Shown here: positions 53,141-62,010 of the stretch, one piece after another
Position numbering within the stretch: the stretch's first letter is position 1
How the letters are laid out: each line of letters starts with the position of its first letter
Origin: Puniceibacterium sediminis
GTDB lineage: Bacteria; Pseudomonadota; Alphaproteobacteria; Rhodobacterales; Rhodobacteraceae
Length of the DNA: 64,000 nt
Assembly (NCBI RefSeq): GCF_900188035.1
Contig: NZ_FZNN01000018.1
Coordinates: 19,632 to 83,631, forward strand
Direction of reading: 5' to 3'
Made by a program: the position numbers and the translations under genes
Notes under the pieces: generated by a model
What the model was told of the DNA's origin: nothing
The model's database searches: none
Seen by the model: only the letters and a program-made list of their open reading frames with translations

Positions 53141-54020
53141 TAGTAGAGTCCCTCTTGGAGGTCTAGGCATAGCGCGCGGTGCAGACCATGGGGGGCTGCA
53201 AGGACGTAAAGCTGGCCGTGCGGCCTGATATGACGATCCGCGGCCGATATCGGATTGTTCACCGTGACTGCTGCGTGCAGGCTGGGCACGGTCTGACTGG
53301 TCGAAAACTCCACTCTGGACAGGTTTCTGGCGACCTTGCAGTCCATGATTCCCTTGATGCATTGCCATTGGCGGTGCCACCAGGGGTCAAAGACCGCAAA
53401 GGTGTGGGGCCTTTTTCGCCGATGGATATGAAGACCACTTCCAGCAGCGACGAATAGGCGCCGACACGGCGTTCCAGTGGGAAACAGAGCTGCACCTCTT
53501 CGTCGTGAGAGTTCTGGATGTTGACGGTGATTTTCTTGCAACTGACCGGCATGCCCTCCATCGGCTCGACAGTCAGCACAGTGGAGAGCGGGCGGGGCGC
53601 GCGGCGTCGCCTCGGGGCGGGTCAGAATGTCGGCGATCCGCGCCATTTTCCGGGCGATGGGAATGTCCTTCTGCACCCGATCTCGGGGCGGGAACAGCAA
53701 GGTCACGGGCAGGATTTCGTGTTCCATGAGCCGGTGATAGATCTGCTGTACCATCCGCGGGTCGCAGTCCTGCAGCGCCGAGGTCGCCCAGTCAAGGATG
53801 CAGATGTCGGGTTTGAGGTCGAGCACCTTTTCCACATAGACGACGCCCGCATCCATCATGCTGCTTGATCCCGCCGGGACGCGCGACACCCTGCCCCCAG
53901 ATCCTTGGTCAGGTTCCGTTCGAAATAAGAGACAAAGCCCGTCACTTCGTTGGTGGCGTGGTGGATGTCCTGGTCTGTTACCGAAGCACCGAAAAACGCG
54001 ATGTATTCTACTGTAGTCAT
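53140..54020 (-). pseudogene. Frameshifted SGNH/GDSL-hydrolase-like gene
   Basis: Read from ATG 54020, the frame encodes TTVEYIAFFGASVTDQDI, a GDSL-type start (GAS in place of GDS), then breaks. The continuing protein (MMDAGVVYVEKVLDLKPD, then CILDWATSALQ) is in a second frame, VEPMEGMPVSCKKITVNIQ in a third, and FAVFDPWWHRQWQCIKGIMD up to a TAA overlapping the next ATG in yet another. The first break lies at a C5 run (53894-53898), the second near 53590-53620 and the third near 53408-53420 by a C4 run, each fitting a single missing base. Either a real decayed gene or homopolymer sequencing errors. If intact it would encode about 290 residues. Confidence 0.75.
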
Positions 54021-54091
54021 GCTCTCTGGGGTCATCCTTGGGTGTTTCGGCATCTGGCTTGCCTGTAACTGGTCGGTGGATCGTCACATTG

Positions 54092-55024
54092 TCACGCGTC
54101 ATAGCCAAGCCGGGCGCAGAGCCTGGCATAGGCGGGACTCTGGTTTGCATCGGCACGCAGGTCCGCCGACACAGCGCGCCGATCACGCGTCTCGATCTGC
54201 GCGCCCGCCCGTCCGCTGTCGCCAGACAACGCCATCAGCGGCAAAAGCGGTTCGAACCCGGGGTTGAAGGGGAGATCGAGAGCGTCGCAGATTTCCGCAG
54301 TCACGCGGGCCGGATCGGCCACGAAATCTTCGTAGCGGTAGAGCGGCAGATCGACGTGCGCATCCAGAAAATCGAGATAGCGCAGGCAGTATTCCTGCAG
54401 GGTTGCGGGTTGGAAATGCGCCCACTTGTTGTTGCGCAGGGACAAAAAACTGTCGAGCGGATGGCGCACGGTCACCACCGAGAGCACTGGCAGGGCATCG
54501 GACACCAGCTTGTGAAGGGTGGGGCGGGCCTGGCGGTCCTGATCGGTGCAGAACTGGGAATGGGCGTGATCGCGTAGCACCAACGCCAAACCCTGCGTAT
54601 GCAGATCATCCCGCAGGGCGGTCAGGCCGGCGGTGAAGATATGCAGGATCGTTTGCTCGCCGATGCCGCGGGGACTGTAGCGCAGACCGGCAATCAGATC
54701 GGTGGGTAGGAACGGCGGCTTGGGCGCGCGCAGATGGAGGGTGCTGAGTGGGTCGATCTCACTCAGCATCACGGTGTTGGGCATGGCTGCCAGCGCCTTG
54801 GATATCAGGGTGCCGCCGCTGCAGGCCATGTGATGCAGCGTACGCACCGGCGTCGCTGCGGCCACATCCAGGGCGGCAACCCGGTCGGCGCATTGCGCCA
54901 AAAGACTGGGCAGGGGCAGGTCGGGCAGATCGGAACCTGCGGTCCTCCCGGCTTCGTGCAACAGCGCGAGCGTACCCTCTAGCGCCGAGAGAAGCTCGGC
55001 CCGGTTGGCCGGGTCCTGACTCAT
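54092..55024 (-). CDS. Sulfotransferase family protein
   Basis: The 310-residue product has a helical lead, then LHHMACSGGTLISKAL at residues 63-78 as a degenerate PAPS loop, and VVTVRHPLDSFLSLRNNKW at about 184-202, a good match to the 3'-phosphate motif (R and S in R-x4-S spacing). YEDFVADPARV is also frequent in the family. ATG overlaps the stop of the coiled-coil gene upstream (ATGA), so it is in an operon with the two coiled-coil proteins. Substrate unknown. Confidence 0.75.
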   Translation of the reverse strand: MSQDPANRAELLSALEGTLALLHEAGRTAGSDLPDLPLPSLLAQCADRVAALDVAAATPVRTLHHMACSGGTLISKALAAMPNTVMLSEIDPLSTLHLRAPKPPFLPTDLIAGLRYSPRGIGEQTILHIFTAGLTALRDDLHTQGLALVLRDHAHSQFCTDQDRQARPTLHKLVSDALPVLSVVTVRHPLDSFLSLRNNKWAHFQPATLQEYCLRYLDFLDAHVDLPLYRYEDFVADPARVTAEICDALDLPFNPGFEPLLPLMALSGDSGRAGAQIETRDRRAVSADLRADANQSPAYARLCARLGYDA

Positions 55025-56385
55025 TTTCGTGCTTTCTTTCTTCCGCGCGCCTTGCTGGTCCGCTTAAACTTTGTCGCGACCTTGTGGAGGGGGGGCATGG
55101 GTCCGTAATCGGGTGGGGATGCCCCTTCGCTCGGCTGCAACAGGGTGGTCTGGTCGGAGCCCGCCCCGGGCAGGGGCACGGCGGGATCAAGCTGTTGCAG
55201 ATACTCTGCTGCCTGCTGCAGCCGGGCGGTGACGCTGCGCAGCAGCTCGTCCTGCGCGGTCTTGTCCGCAAGAAGTTCTTGATAGCGACGGCGCAGATCC
55301 TGCAGATCCTCCCGGGCCAGGGTCTGCAGGCGGATCGCCAAGGCTGTGTCCTGCTGGGCTCTGGTATGGATCGCCGCGCTTTCCTTCCGTAGCGTGTCCT
55401 GCGCCTTTTCGATCTCTTCCGCTTTGCTGCGGGCTTCCTCCTGTGCGGTCTCAAGAATTTTCTCCAGACCGGTGACCTTTTGGCGCAGGACCTCTTTTTC
55501 GGCTTCGGCCGCGGTACTCGCCTCGGCTATCTGTGTTTCTAGGGACCGGATTCTGCCTTCATGTGCACGACTGCGTGCGTCGGATGCGGTTCGTTCATTG
55601 ACCAGTTCCTCGATCCGGGAGTCCTTGGAGGCCAGTCTTGACTGGCTTTCTGCCAGGACCATGCCGACCTCTTTGGCATCGGCGTGCGCCGTTTCAAGTG
55701 CGCGGCGTAACTCTTGCGCCTCGCTCTCGAGCTGGGCGCAGCGCAGCCGCAGCGGGTCGCGCCGCAGCCAGTATTCGGGGAAGTCAGGATCTTCGGTCAG
55801 GCTCCCGTCAAGGCTGTAGCCCTGCGCCTCAAGCGCTTCCAGAACCGGCTCGACCGCTGTGCCGCCTTCGTAAAGCCCGGGCAGGGCGGTGCGCAGGAAC
55901 ACATGTTCCGGCGCCAGATCCGACGGCAGATCCGCGATTTGTCGCGCGATGGGAACGCTGTCGGCGGGCAGGTCCAGGCACAGTACGTGGCAGCCATGCT
56001 CAGGCAGGTCGATCTGGCGCAGCACCTGTTCCAGCGGCAGGGTGGGCACGTCGGAGCGGGCGGTCTCGCGTAAGCCGGGGAACAGGTCGCGCAGATCCTG
56101 CGGGGGACAGAGCCCGGATAGTCCAGTCAAGCTCTGGGCGTGGAAGGGCGCGCTGCCATCTGTGGCGGCGACGGCAATCGGTGTCAGGCTCAGGCGGGCG
56201 TCGCGCGTTGCGGCCCGCTGCAGCGCATCCTGCTGGGTGGGGTTGGCATTGATCAGAACTATGCGCGCCGCGCGGGTTGCCAGCATTGGTTCGAGCGCGC
56301 CGGGGCCGTCGGCGTTGACCAGCACGAGCGTGTCGATCTTATGATTCTGGTCCAACGTGGCCAGCCAGTCTGTCCAGACGTTCAT
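55021..56385 (-). CDS. FkbM-like N-terminal domain fused to long coiled coil
   Basis: In this 454-residue protein, residues 1-205 are alpha/beta with IDTLVLVNADGPGALEPML, RIVLINANPTQQDALQRA and LEALEAQGYSLDG, a shape like a degenerate FkbM methyltransferase; the SAM motif is not canonical. Residues 215-395 are a long coiled coil (many E/A/R/L heptads). The tail is lysine/arginine-rich. It may scaffold enzymes at the membrane. It lies between the paralogous coiled-coil gene and a sulfotransferase gene. Confidence 0.65.
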   Translation of the reverse strand: MNVWTDWLATLDQNHKIDTLVLVNADGPGALEPMLATRAARIVLINANPTQQDALQRAATRDARLSLTPIAVAATDGSAPFHAQSLTGLSGLCPPQDLRDLFPGLRETARSDVPTLPLEQVLRQIDLPEHGCHVLCLDLPADSVPIARQIADLPSDLAPEHVFLRTALPGLYEGGTAVEPVLEALEAQGYSLDGSLTEDPDFPEYWLRRDPLRLRCAQLESEAQELRRALETAHADAKEVGMVLAESQSRLASKDSRIEELVNERTASDARSRAHEGRIRSLETQIAEASTAAEAEKEVLRQKVTGLEKILETAQEEARSKAEEIEKAQDTLRKESAAIHTRAQQDTALAIRLQTLAREDLQDLRRRYQELLADKTAQDELLRSVTARLQQAAEYLQQLDPAVPLPGAGSDQTTLLQPSEGASPPDYGPMPPLHKVATKFKRTSKARGRKKARK

Positions 56386-56390
56386 ACGGG

Positions 56391-57332
56391 CTACTCTTTG
56401 CGTTTGGTGGCCGCGCGCAGGCGGCGCAGCGGTTCCATGATGCGGTAAGAACGCGAAGCTTGGATTCCGTGGATCCAGGCTTCGACCCCGGCCAGTTTGC
56501 TTTCGAGTTCTGCGGCTCGGTTCCGCAGCCGGGCCTGTTCCTGTTCCGCCGTCTTACGCTGGTTGCTCAGCGCGGTTTGCAGACTGTCGCGCTCGGCGGC
56601 CAGTCCACCGGTGGCGCTAAGGTGCAGCTGCTGGGGGGTAGCCCCGGCAGTCTGCACACCCGCATGGCCCTGACCCTCCAGATACCGCGCTTCCAGATCG
56701 CTCCGGATCTTGGTCAGCGCCGAGCAGGTCTTGAGATAGTGGTGAAAGGCCGCATCCAGATCCTGTTCCGGGGGGAGGGCGTCCGACAGCCCCAGCGTGC
56801 AGGCAACCAGTTCTTCGTTCAGGGTATGGATGCGGGGCGTGCGCAGCACGCAGACCTCGGCCAGGGCCAGCAGCACCGGATCGGGGCGCGGTCGGGGCAG
56901 GGCGGCGAGGGCTGCAACTGTCTGCGGCTCGAGATTCAGCCCGGCGGCAAGCGCACCCGCATGGGCCTGCACCGCCCGGGAGTCGACCAGGGTGGTGCGT
57001 CGTCGGTTGCGGCGCAGTACGTCAAGCAGCGCCAACGCTGTGGCCTCCCAGCTTTTGAGCGCGGCCATGGGGGCGACCTTCTGCATCATGGCGGCGGCGA
57101 TCCGAGGTTCTGCCGGGGTAAAGATCAGCAGCAGACGGCTTTCGGGCTGCGCCCGCATCGCGGCGGCAGCCTGCGACAGAGTCACCGCCCTGTGGCCGGG
57201 ACCAGCTTGGCGCAGTACATCTTCAAGGCTGGTCTGGTCGGACAGCCCCCCACAGCAGATCAGCAGATCCGCGTGGGCCTCCGCCGCAGGTTTTTCACGC
57301 GGGGCAGGCCGTGCCTCTGCGGGGATGTTCAT
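56391..57332 (-). CDS. Hypothetical coiled-coil protein (paralogue of 24223-25176)
   Basis: ATG 57332 (GGAAAGGG upstream) gives 313 residues. An alpha/beta part with LLDVLRRNRRRTTLVDS and DPVLLALAEVCVLRTP matches its paralogue, followed by a coiled coil (about 225-290) and a tail with RSYRIMEPLRRLRAATKRK, a common ending of proteins in glycan clusters (YRI-x-PLR). Five bases separate it from the next gene. Function unknown. Confidence 0.7.
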   Translation of the reverse strand: MNIPAEARPAPREKPAAEAHADLLICCGGLSDQTSLEDVLRQAGPGHRAVTLSQAAAAMRAQPESRLLLIFTPAEPRIAAAMMQKVAPMAALKSWEATALALLDVLRRNRRRTTLVDSRAVQAHAGALAAGLNLEPQTVAALAALPRPRPDPVLLALAEVCVLRTPRIHTLNEELVACTLGLSDALPPEQDLDAAFHHYLKTCSALTKIRSDLEARYLEGQGHAGVQTAGATPQQLHLSATGGLAAERDSLQTALSNQRKTAEQEQARLRNRAAELESKLAGVEAWIHGIQASRSYRIMEPLRRLRAATKRKE

Positions 57333-57415
57333 ACTGGTTTCGCCCTTTCCGTAGATCCATGTGCCGCGCATCCGGTCTGGCGCAAAGTCATTCCAGACTT
57401 ACCCTTTTCTTTGCG

Positions 57416-57429
57416 AATTGTTTACAATT
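57416..57429. promoter_or_regulatory. 14-bp palindrome in a divergent promoter region
   Basis: AATTGT-TT-ACAATT has perfect six-base arms. It lies in the AT-rich part of the 224-bp gap between the coiled-coil operon and the fucosyltransferase gene and could serve as operator for either. Confidence 0.4.
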
Positions 57430-57556
57430 TCATAACAATCGTCCGGATATTCGTAATCAATGCGCCGATGTCCGGCTCTGGGGGAACGACGGGCCGGGGC
57501 GGGTGTGCCGCAAAATCCGCCCGACCTGACCCGCCGACAAGGAGCAACAGGCCAGC

Positions 57557-58567
57557 ATGATCCGGGTCTTTCCCTTTGGGGCCTATGCCCACCGTCTGCC
57601 GTTGGCCTATGACACGCTGCGCGATCTGTGCAGTGTATCCATTGCCGTGACCGCAGAGGCGGTGCAGGCGGATTTGTTGCTTGTGGCGCACAGCCGTGAC
57701 CTGCCCGCCGCTGCCGCCGCGCTGCACGGCGATCAAAAGCTGGTCCTACTGTCGGAAGAGCCGCTTTGGGATACGGTCTGGTCCGCCGATCCCCTGACCC
57801 GCAAGCAAAGCCTGGACACACCAACAGGTGCCGTGCCTTTCACGATGCTCAACCACGCCACCTCGACGGTTTATGATTTTGCGCGGATTCCCTATTTTCT
57901 GCTGACCGATACGGCCTTCTTCACCCGCTACGCGAGCTGGTTTGCCCGTAATGCGGGGTTGAGCCTGTCCGACTGGCGCGAGCGTCTGGCAACGCCCCGC
58001 TGGGACGTGGCCTTCATGGCCGAACTGCGTCAGGAGGCACAGTTCGATGTGGACTGGCCCGGGCAGGACCTCTTTGGCCTGGGCGCGCGGCGCACCCGCA
58101 TCGCGCTGGCTTGCAACACCGGGTCCGTGCTGCGCACAGGGGCGGGCTGGAACACTCTGCCCCGGCGTCAGGATCTGCCCGACTGGCATCTCGAAAAGTA
58201 CCTCGATCTCGACGGACAGTGCCGCCTGCTCTCGGCGATTGAGAACACCCATCAGGACAACTACGTTTCGGAAAAAATCTTTGACGCCTTCGCGGTGGGG
58301 GCGGTGCCGCTTTATATCGCGGGGCCTGCGCACCGGGTGCGGGATGTGGTGCCCGGTGCGGCCTTTCTCAATCTTTATGGGCTGAGCCCAGAGGCGGCGG
58401 GTGCGCGGATTGCGGATTTCACCGCCAGTACTGAGGTTTTGGAGGCCTATGTCGCCGCCCAGACCAGGCTCGCGGGGCTTTTCGCCACACCCGCCGCGCT
58501 GCTGCAAGAACGCGAAAGACTGCGCGCGGCATTGGCGCTGGAGTTGCAACAGGTGCTGTCCGGGTAA
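57557..58567 (+). CDS. Glycosyltransferase family 10 (fucosyltransferase)
   Basis: The 336-residue protein carries the alpha-1,3/4-fucosyltransferase signature at residues 229-257: ENTHQDNYVSEKIFDAFAVG followed by AVPLYIAGP. LSEEPLWDTVW near 66-75 is also typical of the N-terminal half. GT10 enzymes use GDP-L-fucose, made by gmd, fcl and manC on this replicon. GT10 enzymes are best known from animals and Helicobacter, so a plasmid-borne copy is noteworthy. It is followed by the rml operon on the same strand. Confidence 0.88.
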   Translation: MIRVFPFGAYAHRLPLAYDTLRDLCSVSIAVTAEAVQADLLLVAHSRDLPAAAAALHGDQKLVLLSEEPLWDTVWSADPLTRKQSLDTPTGAVPFTMLNHATSTVYDFARIPYFLLTDTAFFTRYASWFARNAGLSLSDWRERLATPRWDVAFMAELRQEAQFDVDWPGQDLFGLGARRTRIALACNTGSVLRTGAGWNTLPRRQDLPDWHLEKYLDLDGQCRLLSAIENTHQDNYVSEKIFDAFAVGAVPLYIAGPAHRVRDVVPGAAFLNLYGLSPEAAGARIADFTASTEVLEAYVAAQTRLAGLFATPAALLQERERLRAALALELQQVLSG

Positions 58568-58661
58568 CACATGAAGGGTCTTCGGCCTTTCACACTGGTG
58601 GTTGAGAGTGGTTTTTGGCAACACTTGCCCCAGAGGAAACAGTAAACAGTAAGAGGTCCCG

Positions 58662-59216
58662 ATGCAGATCGAACAGACCGCCCTTTCCGGTGTCGTGATC
58701 CTGACCCCCGCCCGCCATGGCGATGCGAGGGGGTTCTTCAGCGAAAGTTGGAACGCGCAGCGCATGGCCGACGCGGGGTTGGATTATACCTTTGTGCAGG
58801 ACAATCATTCGCTCTCGGCGCAGGTCGGCACCGTGCGCGGGCTGCATTTCCAGGCGCCGCCCCATGCCCAGGCGAAACTTGTGCGCTGCGGGCGCGGCGC
58901 GCTGTTCGATGTGGCGGTGGATATCCGGCGCGGTTCACCGACCTACGGACAGTGGGTCGGCGCCGAGCTGACATTCGAGAACGGTTGCCAGCTGCTGGTT
59001 CCAGCGGGTTTTCTGCACGGGTTCATCACGCGGCAGCCGGATACCGAGATCATCTATAAATGCACCGACTACTACGCCCCCGACTGCGACGGCGCGGTGC
59101 GCTGGGACAGCTGCGGTGTGGACTGGGGTTTTGACGGCACACCGCTGCTGTCGGACAAGGACGCCAAGGCGCCCGCGCTCGCCGATTTCGACACACCCTT
59201 TGTTTGGGAGGCTTGA
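58662..59216 (+). CDS. rmlC: dTDP-4-dehydrorhamnose 3,5-epimerase
   Basis: This 184-residue cupin epimerises dTDP-4-keto-6-deoxyglucose at C3 and C5. DARGFFSESWN, QDNHSLS and VRGLHFQAPPHAQAKLVRC (catalytic His62) are RmlC signatures, and GFLHGF with the C-terminal YAPDCDGAVRWD completes it. First gene of rmlCBDA; AGAGG lies five bases upstream. The 94-bp gap before it has no obvious hairpin. Confidence 0.95.
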   Translation: MQIEQTALSGVVILTPARHGDARGFFSESWNAQRMADAGLDYTFVQDNHSLSAQVGTVRGLHFQAPPHAQAKLVRCGRGALFDVAVDIRRGSPTYGQWVGAELTFENGCQLLVPAGFLHGFITRQPDTEIIYKCTDYYAPDCDGAVRWDSCGVDWGFDGTPLLSDKDAKAPALADFDTPFVWEA

Positions 59217-59219
59217 GCG

Positions 59220-60260
59220 ATGAAGCTTCTGGTTACCGGCGGTGCCGGGTTCATCGGGTCCGCCGTGGTGCGGCTGGCCATCGCGCGCGGCTACGAGGTG
59301 GTGAACCTTGACGCGCTGACCTATGCCGCCTGTCTCGACAACGTGGCCTCTGTGGCGGATGATCCGAAATACGCCTTTGTCCAGGCCGATATCCGCGATC
59401 GCGCGGCACTGGATGCGGCGTTTGCCGAACACAAGCCCGACGCCGTGATGCATCTGGCTGCTGAATCCCATGTGGACCGCTCGATCGACGGGCCCGGCAC
59501 ATTCATCGAAACCAACGTTATGGGCACCTTCCACCTGCTCGAGGCCGCGCGTGCCTATTGGCAGGAACAGGGTCGCCCGCAGGGGTTTCGGTTTCACCAC
59601 ATTTCGACCGATGAGGTGTTCGGCTCTCTTGGTCCCACCGGGCAGTTCACCGAAACCACGCCCTATGATCCGCGAAGCCCCTATTCCGCGTCAAAGGCCA
59701 GTTCTGACCATCTGGTGCGCGCCTGGGGCGAAACCTATGGCCTGCCGGTGGTGCTGACCAACTGTTCGAACAACTACGGTCCCTATCATTTCCCCGAAAA
59801 GCTGGTGCCGGTGGTGATCCTGAACGCGCTGGCGGGCAAGGATATCCCAATCTACGGCGCGGGGGCGAACGTGCGCGACTGGCTTTATGTCGAGGATCAC
59901 GCCGATGCGCTGCTGCTGGTGCTGGAAAAGGGCGTGCTTGGCGAAAGCTACAACATCGGCGGAGAGAACGAGCGCAGCAATCTGGACCTCGTGCGCACGA
60001 TCTGCACCCTGCTCGATGCCAAGCGGCCCCGCGCGGCGGCATCCTACGCGGACCTCATCACCTTCGTGAAGGACCGCCCGGGGCATGACGCGCGCTATGC
60101 CATCGACCCCACCCGCATCCGCGAGGAACTGGGCTGGCGGCCTTCCGTGACCGTCGAAGAGGGGCTGGAAAAGACCGTGCAATGGTATCTCGACAACGAA
60201 CCCTGGTGGCGCGCCCTGCAGGACCGCGCCGGTGTGGGTCAGCGGCTGGGCACAGCATGA
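59220..60260 (+). CDS. rmlB: dTDP-glucose 4,6-dehydratase
   Basis: This 346-residue SDR enzyme converts dTDP-glucose to its 4-keto-6-deoxy form. It has GGAGFIG at 7-13 (NAD loop), STDEVFG at 129-135 with the catalytic Asp/Glu, and Tyr155-x3-Lys159 in [10 protein letters not shown]. Three bases after rmlC; its stop overlaps the rmlD start. Confidence 0.96.
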   Translation: MKLLVTGGAGFIGSAVVRLAIARGYEVVNLDALTYAACLDNVASVADDPKYAFVQADIRDRAALDAAFAEHKPDAVMHLAAESHVDRSIDGPGTFIETNVMGTFHLLEAARAYWQEQGRPQGFRFHHISTDEVFGSLGPTGQFTETTPYDPRSPYSASKASSDHLVRAWGETYGLPVVLTNCSNNYGPYHFPEKLVPVVILNALAGKDIPIYGAGANVRDWLYVEDHADALLLVLEKGVLGESYNIGGENERSNLDLVRTICTLLDAKRPRAAASYADLITFVKDRPGHDARYAIDPTRIREELGWRPSVTVEEGLEKTVQWYLDNEPWWRALQDRAGVGQRLGTA

Positions 60261-61114
60261 GCATGAAGATACTGATGTTCGGCCAGACCGGACAGGTGGC
60301 GAGTGAAGTGCAGCGTCAGGGGGATGTGATCGCCCTTGGGCGTGACGTGGCGGATCTGTCCGACCCCGCCGCCTGCGCCGCAGCCATCACCGCGCACCGG
60401 CCCGATGCGGTGATCAATGCCGCCGCCTGGACCGCCGTCGACCGCGCCGAGGAAGAAGAGGCCGCAACCCGGATGATCAATGCCGAGGCCCCCGGCGCAA
60501 TGGCGCGCGCCTGCGCAGAGCTTGGCATTCCCTTTGTGCATATCTCGACCGATTACGTCTTTGACGGGACCGGGCAGGCGCCCTGGCGCGAAACCGACCC
60601 TGTATCGCCGCAGAACGCCTATGGCCGGACCAAGCTTGCGGGCGAAGAGGCGGTCGTGGCGGCAGGCGGGACATATGCGATCCTGCGCACCTCTTGGGTG
60701 TTTTCGGCCCATGGCGCAAATTTCGTGAAAACCATGCTGCGCCTTGCCCAAACCCGCGACGCGCTGAACGTGGTCGATGACCAGATCGGCGGGCCGACAC
60801 CCGCAGATGCGATCGCCGCCGCCTGCCTGAACATCGCCGGGCAGCTGAGCCAGGATGCATCGAAATCCGGCATCTATCACTTTGGCGGCCAGCCTGCGGT
60901 CAGCTGGGCCGATTTTGCCCGCGCGATCTTTGACCGGGCCGGGCGGGGTGTGACTGTGACCGGCATTCCCACACGCGATTATCCCACCCCCGCGGCGCGC
61001 CCGCTCAATTCCCGGCTGGATTGCGCCGCCATAGGCGTGGCTTTCGGTATCCGGGCCCCTGACTGGCAGGCCGGACTGGTCCGGGTTCTGCATGATCTGG
61101 AGAAGACGACATGA
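60257..61114 (+). CDS. rmlD: dTDP-4-dehydrorhamnose reductase
   Basis: ATG 60257, overlapping the rmlB stop (ATGA), gives 285 residues; the upstream frame inside rmlB is not coding. [14 protein letters not shown] is the NADPH loop, [14 protein letters not shown] and [12 protein letters not shown] are family blocks, and [10 protein letters not shown] contains the Tyr-x3-Lys pair. It makes dTDP-L-rhamnose. Its stop overlaps the rmlA start. Confidence 0.95.
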   Translation: MSMKILMFGQTGQVASEVQRQGDVIALGRDVADLSDPAACAAAITAHRPDAVINAAAWTAVDRAEEEEAATRMINAEAPGAMARACAELGIPFVHISTDYVFDGTGQAPWRETDPVSPQNAYGRTKLAGEEAVVAAGGTYAILRTSWVFSAHGANFVKTMLRLAQTRDALNVVDDQIGGPTPADAIAAACLNIAGQLSQDASKSGIYHFGGQPAVSWADFARAIFDRAGRGVTVTGIPTRDYPTPAARPLNSRLDCAAIGVAFGIRAPDWQAGLVRVLHDLEKTT

Positions 61115-62004
61115 GCAAGCCCCGCAAAGGCATCATCCTGGCCGGCGGTTCGGGCACGCGGCTTTATCCGGTGACCATGGGCCTGTCGAAACAGCTGCTG
61201 CCGGTCTACGACAAGCCGATGATCCACTACCCGATCTCGACCCTGATGCTGGCTGGCATCCGCGAGATCTGCATCATCACCACGCCCCAGGATCAGGATC
61301 AGTTCCGCCGTGTGCTGGGGGATGGCACGCAATGGGGGCTGACCTTCACCTATGTGGTGCAGCCTTCGCCCGACGGCCTTGCTCAGGCCTATCTTCTGGC
61401 CGAAGATTTCCTGGATGGCGCGCCCTCGGCGCTCGTTCTCGGGGACAACATCTTTTACGGCCACGGCCTGCCTGAACAGCTGGCGGCGGCGGATGCCAAG
61501 ACGCAGGGCGGCACGGTCTTTGGCTACCGCGTGGCGGATCCCGAACGCTACGGCGTGGTGGATTTCGACGATCAGGGCCATGCCATGTCGATCGTGGAAA
61601 AACCCAAGGTGCCTGCCTCGAACTATGCGGTAACCGGGCTCTATTTCCTCGACGGAGAGGCCTCGGAGCGGGCACGGCAAGTCACGCCTTCGGCGCGTGG
61701 AGAGCTTGAGATCACCACCCTGCTGGAAATGTACCTGCACGACGGCACCCTGTCGGTGGAACTCATGGGGCGGGGCTATGCCTGGCTTGACACTGGTACC
61801 CACGGCAGCCTGCTGGATGCGGGCAATTTCGTGCGCACGCTGCAAACCCGGCAGGGCCAGCAGGTCGGCTGTCTGGAAGAGATCGCCTTTGCCCAGGGCT
61901 GGATCGACGAGGCGGCGCTGATGGAACGCGCGGCACTGTTTTCCAAGAACGATTATGGCGCCTATCTTGCCAGCTTGCCGGCCCAGAGCCGCAGGCGACG
62001 TTGA
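61111..62004 (+). CDS. rmlA: Glucose-1-phosphate thymidylyltransferase
   Basis: This 297-residue enzyme starts the dTDP-rhamnose pathway. It has ILAGGSGTRLYPVTMGLSKQ, the nucleotide-binding signature, followed by LLPVYDKPMIHYP, then LVLGDNIFYGHGL and AWLDTGTHGSLLDA. Fourth gene of the rmlCBDA operon; the GT2 gene follows after 6 bp. Confidence 0.96.
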   Translation: MSKPRKGIILAGGSGTRLYPVTMGLSKQLLPVYDKPMIHYPISTLMLAGIREICIITTPQDQDQFRRVLGDGTQWGLTFTYVVQPSPDGLAQAYLLAEDFLDGAPSALVLGDNIFYGHGLPEQLAAADAKTQGGTVFGYRVADPERYGVVDFDDQGHAMSIVEKPKVPASNYAVTGLYFLDGEASERARQVTPSARGELEITTLLEMYLHDGTLSVELMGRGYAWLDTGTHGSLLDAGNFVRTLQTRQGQQVGCLEEIAFAQGWIDEAALMERAALFSKNDYGAYLASLPAQSRRRR

Positions 62005-62010
62005 CCTGAG

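Noticed and set aside
53140..54186. Single intact 348-codon gene
   Set aside because: Only the middle and last parts of this frame read as protein; conserved segments continue in other frames, so it is a frameshifted gene.
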